Assembly: GCA_963920705.1 (NCBI GenBank)
Contig: OY987234.1
Coordinates: forward strand, 6,149,851 to 6,213,850
Source: Odiellus spinosus
Taxonomy: Eukaryota; Arthropoda; Arachnida; Opiliones; Phalangiidae
Reading direction: 5' to 3'
Length of the DNA stretch: 64,000 bases
Position 1 is the first letter of the stretch, and each line of letters starts with the position of its first letter. The position numbers were made by a program, and so were the translations under genes. This document shows positions 1-11,700 of the stretch, piece by piece. The notes beneath the pieces are model-generated. The model was not told the origin of the DNA. It was given only the letters and a program-made list of their open reading frames with translations, and made no database searches.

Positions 1-46
1 TGTAGGGGGAGGAAGCGGAAATACTAGTCAAAATCAAAATCCCACA

Positions 47-1201
47 ATGGTGCAAATTACGGCGACAGAACTTGATGATTTAAAGACGGAGCTGCAATTT
101 TTAAAGAGTCAATTGGCGGCTTATTTAGCCACGGCGGCTGTAAATGTAGGTACTGCGGCGAATAACACCGCGCCGACAGCCCCGCCAATTCAACCGGTGA
201 ATATCACCGCTCCCGCAGCTCCTCCGGTAGTTTTAAATACGGCGCTTAGCACCGGAGCTCCATCTGTGACAGGGACTCCTTTAGTTCCCTTGATCACGGG
301 CGGAAGTTCTCAGTCTGGCAGCGTAGCATCGCAAAGTGTAGGTGGTCTATCCAATATAGGCCCTAATCAGTTTGGGTTAGGGTACGGAAATTTAGCCCCC
401 GCGTCTTCTCTTGGTTCGTCTCAGGGGACTGCGTTACCTAATATAAAATTGCCAAAATTTACGGGGAATCCTACCGAGCAAAAGGGGTTTGGTATTTCGA
501 CAAAGGATGACCCCACCGAACTTAGTGTAAAGGGATTTTTAGCCCAGGCGCGACAAATTTTTGAAACTCGCGGGTTAGATGATGAGTGGTTTACGAAAAC
601 GTGGGTGCCAAACATGTTACAAGGCGCGGCTTTGTACTGGTGGCAAAAATTAGCCGTTAAACCAAGATATTTTGCTGAGTTTGAAGCGCTGTTAAAAAGC
701 GAATTTTCTTTTGAGGTAAAAGATTCCATGATTATGGAAGCGTTATTTAGCCGTTATCAAAGGAAGGGGGAGAGCGTTACGAGTTACGTGACTGATATGA
801 GGGCGTTGATGCAACAACTAGAAACCCCTTTAGAAACCTCCCTTCAGGTTAACTATGTTTTCCGAAATCTCGATTTCGATTTGAGGCTACAACTAACATC
901 GAGAGAACACCAAAATTTGTTTGAATTAGTTGCCCACGCGCAGAGAGTCGAATTGGTGCATGCGGGGAAGCCCAAATACGGGGGTACCGCTTCGCGAGAT
1001 TCCAACCGCCATAATGAGAGACAGGGTTACTCTAATGAGAGGCAGGGATACAGGTCTGAACCGACTTGTTTTCATTGTAAGTCTAAGGGTCACGTGTTAC
1101 CCGATTGCCCAACTATCGAATGCACTAATTGCAAGAAAAGGGGGCATATTAAAAAGAATTGCACTTGGTCGGGAAAAGAGAAAGGGGGAGGCCGCCAGTA
1201 A
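47..1201 (+). CDS. gag: Gag polyprotein of the Ty3/gypsy element
   Basis: Structural protein that would form the virus-like particle and bind element RNA. The first 130 or so residues are Ala/Pro/Thr/Gly-rich and low in complexity. A retrotransposon Gag (capsid-like) region follows, roughly residues 155-300, with a WW pair in the context YWWQKL. The C-terminus has two zinc knuckles of the form CX2CX4HX4C (about residues 341-354 and 359-372), followed by a basic, Gly-rich tail. ATG 47 is the first methionine in the window, but the frame is open upstream to base 2 without a stop, so the true start may lie outside. The frame ends at TAA 1199-1201, overlapping pol in the -1 frame. The domain assignment rests on the knuckles and position before pol. 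Confidence 0.85.
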   Translation: MVQITATELDDLKTELQFLKSQLAAYLATAAVNVGTAANNTAPTAPPIQPVNITAPAAPPVVLNTALSTGAPSVTGTPLVPLITGGSSQSGSVASQSVGGLSNIGPNQFGLGYGNLAPASSLGSSQGTALPNIKLPKFTGNPTEQKGFGISTKDDPTELSVKGFLAQARQIFETRGLDDEWFTKTWVPNMLQGAALYWWQKLAVKPRYFAEFEALLKSEFSFEVKDSMIMEALFSRYQRKGESVTSYVTDMRALMQQLETPLETSLQVNYVFRNLDFDLRLQLTSREHQNLFELVAHAQRVELVHAGKPKYGGTASRDSNRHNERQGYSNERQGYRSEPTCFHCKSKGHVLPDCPTIECTNCKKRGHIKKNCTWSGKEKGGGRQ

Positions 1202-4200
1202 GGACTGAGGCCCTCCCCCATAAAATGGTAGTACTTCGTAATAACCCTTTTAAGGACGCAAATTCTGCCATAATTGGTGACGATTGGGATCAAATGGGGC
1301 GAAAGCATCTGATAGAGATTAAAGTAGGCAATCGGCCGTTACTAGCTTTCGTCGATCCAGGTAGCGACGTCACCATATTGGATGGCAGTCTTTGCGAACA
1401 AATAGAAAAGGACGGGTTCGAAATCAATAGAGTAAATTTTAAATTAAAAGTAATCAATAGAAAAACTTATTCAGTACAGAAGGGTGTTACTATCCCTTTT
1501 ACTCTACCCGGAAAAGAAGTATTACATTCGGCATTGTTTTTAGACAATTTAGCCTACCCAGTAATTATTGGGATCGATTTTTTACATTTATATAGAATGT
1601 CAGTAGATTATGGGAAATTAGTTTGGCATTGGAACGATAGCCCCGCCTCCGTGAATCCTTTTAGGACAGTTAGAAAGAATGCCATTGAGAGCATCTTGTC
1701 GTGTGAAGCGGAAAGCGTTAGCGAAGATTTTGATCTCGAGGGTGTAGAATTAGCGTTAGCCAAAGCGCCCATTTCGGATGAGCAACGTCAAAAATTGAAA
1801 AATTTAGTGTGCAATTATCACAGTGTATTTTCTACTAAGCCCGGCTTAACTAAAGCGGTTGAACATATTGTCGATACCGGGGATAGTTTACCTATTTCAT
1901 CGCCCCCGTACCGTTATTCCCCCGCTAAGCGCGAGGTAATAGAAAAGATGGTGAAAGAGATGTTAGATCTCGACCTGATAGAGCCTTGCAATAGCCCCTG
2001 GAGCGCTCCCACCCTTTTAGTTGGAAAGAAAGATGGAACCCAGCGACTTTGCATTGACTATAGAAAATTAAATAATGTCACTCGCAAGGATGCTTATCCT
2101 TTACCGAGAATTGACGACATTTTAGAGTCAATAAAGAAACCAACATATATATCCGTCCTCGACATGAGGTCAGGGTACTGGCAGTTAGGGTTACATACAA
2201 ATAGTCGTGACGCCTGCGCCTTTGTTACACACAACGGTATTTATAGACCTAAAGTAATGATGTTCGGTTTAACGAATGGCCCGGCATCCTTTACTCGGAT
2301 GGTAAATCGCGTCTTTTCAGGATTATCTGATAAAGGCGTATTTGATTATTTTGACGATTTGTATATAATTTCCTCCGATTTCGAATCCCATTTAGAAACC
2401 ATTGAAATAGTCCTCGGACGACTGCAAAGGGAGGGATTAACCGTGAAGGCGTCTAAAACACAGTTTTGTGTACCTAAAGCCCACATATTGGGGCATTTAG
2501 TTTCCAAAGAGGGGATAGAAGTAGACCCGGGAAAAGTAGAAAGTATCACCGAGTACCCCGCCCCTAAAACTGTTCGACAGCTTCGGCGTTTTCTCGGATT
2601 GACAGGTTATTATAGGAGATTCGTTTTGAACTTCGCGACGATAGCGGCCCCCCTGTATCAGCTCTTACACAAAGATACGGAATGGCGGTGGGGGGTGGAT
2701 GAGGAGAACGCTTTTACCCTTTTAAAAAGTAAATTGGTCACCGCTCCTATTATTAGTGCTCCCGATTTTACGGTTCCATTCATAGTCCAGACCGACGCAT
2801 CGTGCTATGGTTTAGGAGGAGTATTAATGCAAGAGATAGGGAAAGATAAGAAAGTAATACAATACGCTAGTAGGTCCTTAGATAAGGCGGAAAGAAATTA
2901 TTCAACAACGGAACGAGAATGCCTAGCTATTGTATGGGCGGTCGAGAAATTTCGAATTTACTTAGAGGGAAGCCATTTTGAAGTATTAACAGACCATTCC
3001 TCGTTACAGTGGTTAAATAGAGCGCGAGACCCTACAGGGAAGTATACCAGATGGAGTATTAGACTCCAAGCTTTTGATTACCACATCAAACATATCCCCG
3101 GTTCCCAAAATACCGTAGCAGACGCTCTTTCTCGTATTGCCGAGCCTGATGACGTCGGTGCCTGCGCTGTTGAAGTAGAATGTTTAGCCGCAATTGGCGG
3201 GGACGAAAAGGATTTAGATTCGTTCGATAGAGACATTTTAATTGAGAAACAGCGCACGGACCGGACGATAGGGCCAGTTTTTGAATTATTGGAGAAGGAC
3301 GAGAAACCGGTGGAAAGCAGTGAAACTAGTGGTAAAATCGCGAAAGCCACCCGACTTTATAAGTTAGAAAACGGGTTAGTTCACAAATACATTGGGAAAG
3401 AAGAGACTAATTTAAGATCGGCAGATTATCGAATTTTAGTGCCCCACACCTTAATCAAACGGGTCATTCAGTCGTGCCACGATATTGCATCGGCCGGCCA
3501 CCAGGGAATTACAAAAACATTAGAGCGCGTAAGAAAATATTATACCTGGGGTGGAATGACCAAAGACGTATTTAAATACGTAAAATCGTGTTGGATTTGC
3601 CAAATTAGTAAGAACCCCCACACTCAACAGGCAGGATTAATGAAATCGGCGGAACCATCAAAGGCCTGGGAAGTAGTTGGGATTGACATAAAGGGACCGT
3701 TCCCCCGCAGTAAGAAGGGTAACACGTGCATCTTAGTTGTAGTAGATTACGGTACTCGGTGGGTGGAGGCGTTTCCCCTTCGTAAGGCGACCGCGAAAAT
3801 AATAGCGACAAAATTATCTGATGAAGTTTTTACTCGTTTTGGAGTTCCAAAAACAATCGTTTGCGACAATGGTACCCAGTTTAGGTCCAAAATAATGTCG
3901 AATGTAAGCGACTATTTCGGAGTCAAAATGAGATTTACTTCATATTACAGTCCGCAGGGAAATCTCACGGAGCGCGTAAATTTAGATTTAGGCGTGATGA
4001 TTCAGTCCTTCGTTAGCGACTGTCACCAATTATGGGACGTAGGCCTCCCTCAGTTTTGCATGGCTTTGCGAACGTCGAAGAACGAATCTTCCGGCGCATC
4101 GCCATCGTTACTAAACTTCGGTAGGGAAATTAGAGAACCCTCGATAGCGAAGATAGAAACATCGGGTAGCCCCGACATAGAAGATGAAGACAACGTGATT

Positions 4201-4668
4201 AGCGCGATTGCAGTAGCGTCTCGTGTTCGGATCGCTTTTGAAAAAGCGCGGGCTAAACTTGACATTTCTAGAGCCAGGCAGACGTTGCTTTACAATAAAA
4301 AGCATAGGGATGTCCAATTTAGCGTTGGAGAGTTAGTGTTGCGTAAGACGCATTTTCAGTCTTCCGCGGCGCATAAGTTTACGAAGAAAATTGCTCCGAA
4401 GTGGGAAGGACCATTTGAGATTAGTCAAAAATTAGGGCCCTTGACATATACACTTCGAGAGAAAGATAAAAACGTTGAATTAAAGGGAACATGTCACGTA
4501 CGCCAGTTGAAACCGTACGTAGCGCGGAATGAGGACGACGAGTCGAATCAGATTCCAAAAACCAAAGCTCGTAAATCCACTAATGTAATAGTACATTCGA
4601 AGGGTGTAATAGGGGGAACTGATAGAGTTCTTCGCCCTCGAAATAGAGTGGTAAACTATAAGCAGTAA
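1159..4668 (+). CDS. pol: Pol polyprotein of the Ty3/gypsy element (PR-RT-RNaseH-IN)
   Basis: The product would be proteolytically matured into the enzymes that copy and integrate the element. Residues counted from 1159: protease around D66 in the context VDPGSDV, with the distal hydrophobic motif IIGIDFL near 135; reverse transcriptase about 240-450 with YFDD (D399, D400); RNase H from the TDAS motif (D546); integrase HHCC zinc finger from about H774 to C811-C814; integrase core D843, D903, E938; then a GPY/F-type module (KWEGPF) before the stop. The frame has no ATG at its 5' end. It starts in the gag overlap and is probably reached by -1 frameshifting, so 1159 is only the frame limit. The protease motif has Pro where Ser or Thr is usual. 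No stops or frameshifts interrupt the 1169 codons. Confidence 0.93.
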   Translation: MHLVGKRERGRPPVRTEALPHKMVVLRNNPFKDANSAIIGDDWDQMGRKHLIEIKVGNRPLLAFVDPGSDVTILDGSLCEQIEKDGFEINRVNFKLKVINRKTYSVQKGVTIPFTLPGKEVLHSALFLDNLAYPVIIGIDFLHLYRMSVDYGKLVWHWNDSPASVNPFRTVRKNAIESILSCEAESVSEDFDLEGVELALAKAPISDEQRQKLKNLVCNYHSVFSTKPGLTKAVEHIVDTGDSLPISSPPYRYSPAKREVIEKMVKEMLDLDLIEPCNSPWSAPTLLVGKKDGTQRLCIDYRKLNNVTRKDAYPLPRIDDILESIKKPTYISVLDMRSGYWQLGLHTNSRDACAFVTHNGIYRPKVMMFGLTNGPASFTRMVNRVFSGLSDKGVFDYFDDLYIISSDFESHLETIEIVLGRLQREGLTVKASKTQFCVPKAHILGHLVSKEGIEVDPGKVESITEYPAPKTVRQLRRFLGLTGYYRRFVLNFATIAAPLYQLLHKDTEWRWGVDEENAFTLLKSKLVTAPIISAPDFTVPFIVQTDASCYGLGGVLMQEIGKDKKVIQYASRSLDKAERNYSTTERECLAIVWAVEKFRIYLEGSHFEVLTDHSSLQWLNRARDPTGKYTRWSIRLQAFDYHIKHIPGSQNTVADALSRIAEPDDVGACAVEVECLAAIGGDEKDLDSFDRDILIEKQRTDRTIGPVFELLEKDEKPVESSETSGKIAKATRLYKLENGLVHKYIGKEETNLRSADYRILVPHTLIKRVIQSCHDIASAGHQGITKTLERVRKYYTWGGMTKDVFKYVKSCWICQISKNPHTQQAGLMKSAEPSKAWEVVGIDIKGPFPRSKKGNTCILVVVDYGTRWVEAFPLRKATAKIIATKLSDEVFTRFGVPKTIVCDNGTQFRSKIMSNVSDYFGVKMRFTSYYSPQGNLTERVNLDLGVMIQSFVSDCHQLWDVGLPQFCMALRTSKNESSGASPSLLNFGREIREPSIAKIETSGSPDIEDEDNVISAIAVASRVRIAFEKARAKLDISRARQTLLYNKKHRDVQFSVGELVLRKTHFQSSAAHKFTKKIAPKWEGPFEISQKLGPLTYTLREKDKNVELKGTCHVRQLKPYVARNEDDESNQIPKTKARKSTNVIVHSKGVIGGTDRVLRPRNRVVNYKQ
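1171..1219 (+). promoter_or_regulatory. Predicted -1 ribosomal frameshift signal between gag and pol
   Basis: The heptamer GGGAAAA (1171-1177) lies in the gag frame as G GGA AAA, the X XXY YYZ arrangement of -1 slippery sites. Six bases later a GC-rich hairpin begins: arm 1184-1193 pairs with 1209-1219 (10 pairs, one bulged C at 1211), with a 15-nt loop holding the gag stop codon. Slipping back one base here enters the pol frame directly. Slippery site, 5-9-nt spacer and stem form the usual retroviral layout. Efficiency is inference. Confidence 0.65.
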
Positions 4669-4721
4669 GTTGAGGGGTTGTCTATGGTCGGTCGTTTGGG
4701 GTGTTTAATTTATGAATTGCT

Positions 4722-4992
4722 CAATCGGTGGAAGGGTCATTTGAGTCGTCAAATACTAGGACCATCTTCTGAAACTAATTTGGGAGCTTAAGCTTAATTA
4801 ATCATAGTCAAATGCGCCAGATTGAAACCGCATTTTGAACCAAGCGACGGGATCTAGAATGGTGAGGGGTGTTTCAGTTGGGAAAATAATTCTATAATCT
4901 CATTATTGTAATCGTACAACCGGGGTGTAATAGGGAGGAAAATCTAGAGTCCTTCGCCCTAGGGATAGAATGACGAACTACTGGTATTAGTG
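4722..4992 (+). pseudogene. Diverged second copy of the pol 3' end
   Basis: This stretch repeats, with many substitutions and small indels, the segment 4395-4672 that encodes the GPY/F module and the Pol C-terminus, about 310-330 bp downstream in the same orientation. Clear anchors are 4401-4440 against 4727-4766, 4500-4515 against 4811-4827, and 4601-4660 against 4921-4980. One frame still reads RWKGHL then LGP, against KWEGPF then LGP in the intact copy. It is broken and not part of the pol frame, which ends at 4668. It could be an old tandem duplication or a remnant left by recombination between related elements. Confidence 0.6.
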
Positions 4993-5180
4993 TCCTACCC
5001 TGAAAATCCCAGAATTTTATAAGCCACGTTTGAATACGAGCTTATAATCCTATGTATAAATGTATTTATCGCGCGCCGCAATATTTTAGTGTCAATTTTA
5101 TTTAGTGTCCATTTGTTTTTTTTTTGTTCTAGTGTCCCTTTAATTTTTTTTTTTCCCATTTGCTTCACGGGACGTTCAGC

Positions 5181-5196
5181 CTTAGGAGGGGAGGAG
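5181..5196 (+). other. Polypurine tract of the gypsy element
   Basis: A purine run (AGGAGGGGAGGAG after CTT) directly precedes a TGTCACG LTR-type start. Such a tract primes plus-strand DNA synthesis in LTR elements. It lies about 500 bp past the pol stop, as expected with the extra repeat DNA in between. Confidence 0.6.
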
Positions 5197-5720
5197 TGTC
5201 ACGAAATAATTGATCGTATAGGCAAGAAGGTAGAAATAAGTTCCACATGGATTTTGGTATCCACGTTTAAAAATATACGCGAAGGATATTTGGTTCTATT
5301 TAAAAATAGAAATAGGCCATCAATAGATATTCTTACCTACCATGTGTGCTTTCTTGAAAGGCACGCGGTATAGATCTTAGAGCGTAGCGTGTAAGGGACT
5401 CCCTAGAGAGCTTAACGAGGTACGGCCCGTGTCACTATCCCCGAATAGGTCCGAAGTTCCCCCTCCGTTTTTATTACCTTAAACTATTTTAGAAAAACCA
5501 TTAGCAAGCCATTGTAAACTATCTACTAGTTAGAACATTTTAAAAACACGTGTTGGTATTTTAACCATTTCCTTTTTAAAGAATCAAGGGTAAAACTTGG
5601 ATTCGCCGGCTACTTAGAGCCCGGGTAGAATCGCTCCTCTGAATGTGCAGTGTTAGGCACATGTGTTTGCATTTTTGAATGACATAGATAAGAAGAAGCA
5701 ATAAAGTAGTTTTACTCATT
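5197..5720 (+). repeat. 3' LTR of the gypsy element (right end unresolved)
   Basis: The LTR would start TGTCACGAAATAA at 5197, right after the purine tract. An AATAAA polyadenylation-type signal lies at 5700-5705. The end cannot be fixed because the 5' LTR is outside the window. TGACA, the inverse of the TGTCA start, occurs at 5680-5684 and again at 6763-6767, so the LTR could be about 0.5 kb or as long as 1.6 kb. The end given is only a placeholder just past AATAAA. Confidence 0.5.
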
Positions 5721-8700
5721 ATCGATTTCTATGGATCTACTTTTGGAGTAGTAAAAGGAAAGGGCATATGTGTCGTTGTGTTATTGTATGTAGGCCCATT
5801 AAAATAAATTAAGACCAGATGCCAATTTAGAGAGAGGGTAAAAGACCAGAGCCGACCCGAAGTTTGAGAAAGTGGGTGAAAAGGTCACGACCAATAATAT
5901 AGTACTGGAAGTGACGCGTTTGACTTTTAACCAATGGTAAAAGAAAATTAAAAGTGACGCGGGAACATGCAAGATCACGATTGGTGACCAGGCTTGGGCA
6001 CGCAAGAAGAATTAAGCAAAAAAAGGCGATGTTGGATGGAAGAGAAGGGAGTCTTGTTTTTTTGAGTCTTAAGCAGAATCACGTAACAACGTATTAGAGA
6101 ATGAACGAGGGTTACGAGCCATACTCGGAGAAAAGGAGTTGAGCTAAGTTCCGAGACGGAATAAGAAAACTTAGAAGTTGAGGCTCGCGCAATTTTTAAA
6201 TCATGCAGCGATAGAGTTAAGTCCGGTTAACAATCATCGAACCGAGGACGGACATGACGAGTCGGTTAAAGTATAAGCGGTACTAAGCAAAGGCCACGCG
6301 AAGTACGTAAGCGTTAATGAAGCCACTCGGAGCGGAATCGTCTGCTACCAGCAATTCAAGGGAAAGTCTCACACTCCAGAATCGTCTGCGTCGCTTCCCA
6401 AGCCGGCAGGGGTTATAAACTGCGCGGAAAACATCCCACCAGAATCGTGCGCGCCCGTGAAAGACTTATCAACTTTCGAAATGAACCGTGAGTCGTATTG
6501 TGATAAGAATATAAATATATTGTAGATATTTAGGGTGGCATCTGGTCGAAGGCAATAGAATAGTTAGGAGTATATATTATAGATATAAGCCTACTATTAG
6601 TAATATTAAGAGTGTGCATGCAAAACTATTTTGTATGTATTAGAACGTAAATAGTTTATTTAATTATATAGAATTAAATTAAACATTGGCTTGCTAAGTC
6701 TGCGTTATTGATTTAGTTAAGTATGTCACACTCCCGTTAAACCAGATAGTTATAAACAAAGATGACAACATTGATCCTTAGCGGCGAGTGCAGTTTAGAG
6801 CACCACCATAGCGTTGCGTATAGTAAAGGAGGTTGCAAAATAATGTAAGAGAGAGAGAGAGAGATGGAAAGAGATGGGTTAGAAAGTGGGGCACGTTAAG
6901 CCTATCACGAAGACAGCATTTTGTAACTCGCTAAAAACGTGTTAGCCTCGCAGCGGGCTTCTAATATATATTTGAGCGTGCTAGGCTTAAAATGTCAACC
7001 TTATAGGAAAAATATTTTTCCCAACTATATCTCAATACGAAACAAATATACATATATATACGACCCTTTTATTCCTACGACAAGGACAACAATTCTCGCT
7101 TCATATACACTTTAAGGAGACAATTTCATTCTCGTAAAAATAGTCAAAGCCGGTTTTGATTTGCGGATGGCGAGAAGGCTATTTTGTATACGTAATTCAA
7201 ATCAAATCATAGGGATTAGGCGGAGCGTACCTTCCGAAAAATGAATCCTCTTTCAACGAGCGTTTAAATTTGCCATCTCGAGGAAACCTTCTTTGGAAAT
7301 AAATATATAAATATATAAATATAAAAATAGAGTTATTCCGACATTGACAAAATATAAATAAAGATCCTCTAGTAAAAGGAGAAGAAAATATCTAGGATAA
7401 ATAATAAAGAAAAGATAGAGAAAAACACGCCTTTGCACTTCGAAGAAAAATCTCCTACGTTATCGAAACCTTATCTTCCAATAAACAAACAAAAAAAAAA
7501 AAAAAGACCAAGCTTTCGGGATTATATAATAAAAGGGATATTTATATGTATATTAGGTATGAAATTGACTATCCCAAGACTAAAATTTATTCGTTTTATA
7601 AACGGGAAAATAAATAAACATTTTGAGTTTTTGACGTCATTACGAGACCAGAAACCGCGGCTGTGAACGAGCGTCATCAATTTTATTAATGAATATGAGA
7701 TTAGACCTAAGACTAGTTAATATCATCCGAAATCTAGCTCTAAGCCTAAATGTTCTTTAAAAAAGACTTTGCGACCTTAGCGCAATCTGGTCGCGACGTC
7801 ATTAGCAGAGACTGCCGAGTTCAACTTCTGTGTTATTTCGCGAGTTAGCTACGAAACCCAGAAATGGTAATGATAATGTATGCGTGATAAAATATAGAAA
7901 GGTTTAGTTTTGTGTTCCCTAAACCCTATAATTAAGATATCTTTTCATTTCCACCTATAGCTCTTTTGCTCCATTTCTTATCATCCATACACTATCTTTT
8001 CACAGTTAAACAATTATTTTCACACCCATTTCTGTTACGATTTTAAAAGTTCCGTCTTTTTTCCATTCATTAAAATTGATATTTTTTATTTCTTTTCTCC
8101 CAAATTCTAGGTTTCAATGTTAAAATCCGTCTTTGTTGCGAAGTCTTTGATGATATACCGGTGATCCCCGAGGCGTTAACCTCTAGGGATGAAAGGGCGG
8201 GAGACTTTTCATCTTGGTCTTCTCTTATCACGTGATGGAATGATGTATGAACTTCTCCGATATGAGTAAGTCATTTAACATTTATTTTTTTCTCTCTCTG
8301 AATTGTGTCTCCCTGTTCGCCGCGATATCAATCGCCTCAAACCGAATTAACGAAGGGAATATATAACACGTGACTCACGGGGGACGTTAAAACTCAAAAT
8401 CCCCATTTTCAGGCAGAATCCCCGAGAGATTCGCGCGCCCCCTATACGTTGTCTATTTTAATTGCGTCGAGGGTTAATCCCCCGGCCCGCCCTCTTTCCT
8501 AGCTCGCTTTAAACCTTATTTTATCGTTAAGTCTAATTTACATAAACTTATATAATATTAGATCTTCTCCGGCTCTTCGCCAAGTTAACACCCCCAGTTA
8601 ATAAGGAGCTTAAAGGGCCGCGAGTTGCGCTATTTTTAGGATCTCAAAATAATAACTTACAGTGTTCTTACGTGCGTCCGTAACCTTTTCTAGAAACGAT

Positions 8701-11700
8701 CCGCTCTCGCCATCTAGCGGCGAAGTACGAAAATTTGTATTTAGAAGGCCCACTCTCGCCATCTAGCTACATGTCCCGTCATTTTGATAACACTGTCTTG
8801 ATTTGTTGAAGATTTTCTAAATGTTTTACACTCGTGAAAAAATAATTCCGTTTTAAAAAATTACTAAATTTAACCTGGAACAGCAGGCCCCCTTAATAGA
8901 AAAATATATTAATCACAAAACCTGGTATTATTCGTAAGCGTCCTCTAACGGCCCGAACAATGCTAGATTTAACTAATGAATAATAATTTAAAGTTCCCAA
9001 TTACTAGCTCGGAACGTGAGCTATTAACGCGAAATTGACTATAGTTCATTTTAAAAGTTATTTCGAAACGTTACATCCTCCCTTTAAATAGTCAGAATCA
9101 GACTCAATTTGCAGCGCCCGCTAAACTTTAATCTGTCTAATTTCTAAGAAGTTCTTTGTTTTCTAAATATGCAAACTCATTCTGGCGTTCCATCTCGTTT
9201 TTCCACTTCACCCTCGTATAACTTCGTTAACTCGTTTAACCCGAATATATTCGGGAAATTGAAACGCAAACCCATTCCCCATCCTAGTCTATTATAATCC
9301 GTATTAGCTCCTGGCTAACTTGTCAGCGAGGTTAAGCCCGTCTGTTATTAGCGTCCAGTACGGAGTCTAGGGGACCAACGTCTTTGTCAAATATATTTGG
9401 CTCGAACTAATAGGTGACGTTTACGCTTCACCGACTTAATCTCCTAAGAGTTAATATATATTCCAAGTCTCGTTTTAAAGCGTCATCCGTTTGGGGGGGG
9501 GGGGCTTATTGTAAAAGGGGTACGTGTTATCCGCAAGCTTTCCCCTCAGTCAAATCTCCCATGGGTGCAAATTTTTTAAATTTTTCGTGGTGATGAAAAA
9601 AAAAATCTTTGCATATTCTTTTCGTATGATTCTATTCACGACGCCGTTTTGAATTCCAATAAGACTATAGAAGCAGGCGTTAAGCTCCTATTAGTGACGT
9701 CACGCGCAAACCATTCCTTAAAATTGAGTGAGGGAATATTTTCAGTTTTGTGTAGAAATTCTTTGGAAGCCAAATGACTCGTTAAAAATCTTTAAGGGAT
9801 AATATTGGTTATTTATTTCTTAAAGGGGTTTAAGCCCATTTTTTATCCTTGCCCGTTCATGCTCTTCCGCGCATCCCTTGTTGGATTAGTGTTTCGCGCC
9901 TTCGTGACATCATCCAATGATAAAGCGAGATTCCACTTCTGTTTTTATTCCTATCTTGAAGTGGCGCTTTCACCGATTTACACGCTCGAACAAAAAAGGG
10001 AATTTTATTACATGATAGAAATTAAATATTATATAACCAAAATTATTACGCGTGCTACGTCATTAATTCTCGCGTATTCTGGTTTTGGCGCGGATACTTT
10101 TGCGAAAGAACTCCCTGGCTATAGTCTTTAATTTCTTCCTAGTAGAAACATTCTGCGTCATCTAGCGGAAGACATTAAATCTATGTATATATTTTTGGCA
10201 GTTTTATTTAGAAATATCATTTTTAGACGTCAACCCAGAGGTTTAAAATTTTTAATATGGCTTATCAATTGAATGAAAAAATACGATGACAGCGTCGCTT
10301 CAAAACTGACCTCTCTTAGCTCCGTTTCACCCACTTGGTCTGGAAAGGTCGTATATAATGTAAAATATCGTTGACCATCCGTGACCCCCCCCCCCTTAAC
10401 CCACCTTCCCAATCCACCCCAACCAAGTGGAGCTATACCCATTTTATATCCGGTCCATAAATCTCGTACTTTCTTTTCACCAAAAAGTACGATATATTTT
10501 TATTTATTTACTCATTTGTATCTCCAAATACCTTTTAGCGCGTGTAAAGCTACGACCCGTCTTATCTCCACGATTTTGTTTCTTTAAAGTAACCCGAGCG
10601 TAGCTTTATTTTCACTAAAAACTTGAATTGATTAGGATTAAACTTTTGTTCGCTCGAAGAGATTGCAACGAGCTACGAATTAGTGCGGAATAATACGCGA
10701 TGTTAAACCCTATTTAAAAAAGTAGTTTCCGGTATCGACGAATATATGTATATAAATAGCGTATTGAGAATTCGCGCGTGGGCGTTAGAGTTCTTGACCG
10801 GAAACTCGCACTGTATCCTTCCGGTTTCTCTTTTGAAAGCTTGATTCTATAGAAAAGAATGTAGAGTAGATAGCTCGCGGCCGGATAAAAGGGTTCAAAG
10901 GTCAAATCCTTTTAAACATAACCCGTATTATCTATAGTAAAGCTTTTAACCCCTAGCGCTCCTTAGACGCCGAGAAGTCGACTCATCCTTTTCTTCATAA
11001 GTACAATGTCACGATCCGTTAACCGCGTTTCAGCCAATGATATTGAACGTATAATTCAGCTAACTATAGTTATATTTCCCCCGTCTTGGCTCTATTGGTT
11101 CATATACGTTGAGCAATTTTCAATCTTAGATTTCATCGCGTATGAAGGAGTAACTCGATTCCGATCTCCTTAAGTATATCCCACCTCTTATTTCCAATTC
11201 GCGGACGAAGCTTCGGTGCCAGTTATCGTATTTTGACTAAGAGATAAAGTGATGCTCCCTACGACCACGATGATAATTCGAGGTGGGATATAAACTTATC
11301 TCTAACTGCAAATTCAAAGTGTAATAATAACCGAATATATTTGGCTTTAATAATTCAATGATAGACCCGGACGGTTCTATATGACGTATAATCGCCTAGC
11401 AGTTCCGTCTGGGAGCTGTCACCCGCCATGTTCGCTTAATAAAACGGTAATGGTATACTCCCCCACTCGTCTCCATAACACTCTTATTTTAAGCTGACCA
11501 TTCCTGCACGATTAATGGATTGTACCCCATGATGTTGGACCTTAGAATCCATTATCTCGTAGAATGTAATATCTATAAATATAAGAAAACCTTTTTGGAC
11601 TATTTTATTTTATTCAAAGAATATTTACTTAAAAAGTTCCTATTAAACTTAATTTACATTGAAAACTGGTTTTCCTATTGTAATTTCGATTCCTTCTTAG

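Larger units (their letters stand above)
1..5720 (+). mobile_element. Ty3/gypsy LTR retrotransposon, 5' part outside the window
   Basis: The order gag, protease, reverse transcriptase, RNase H, integrase is that of Ty3/gypsy (Metaviridae-type) elements, since integrase follows RNase H. The 5' LTR and primer-binding site lie left of the window, and the gag frame is already open at base 2. Gag and pol have no internal stops, so the coding part seen here is intact. A purine tract and an LTR-like start follow at 5181-5197. The right end is not resolved, so the element limit given is approximate. No target duplication can be tested because the left end is missing. Confidence 0.85.

Noticed and set aside
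6721-6770. Possible end of the gypsy 3' LTR at TGACA (6763-6767)
   Set aside because: The same 5-mer also occurs at 5680-5684 and is expected by chance about once per kilobase; without the 5' LTR the end cannot be chosen.
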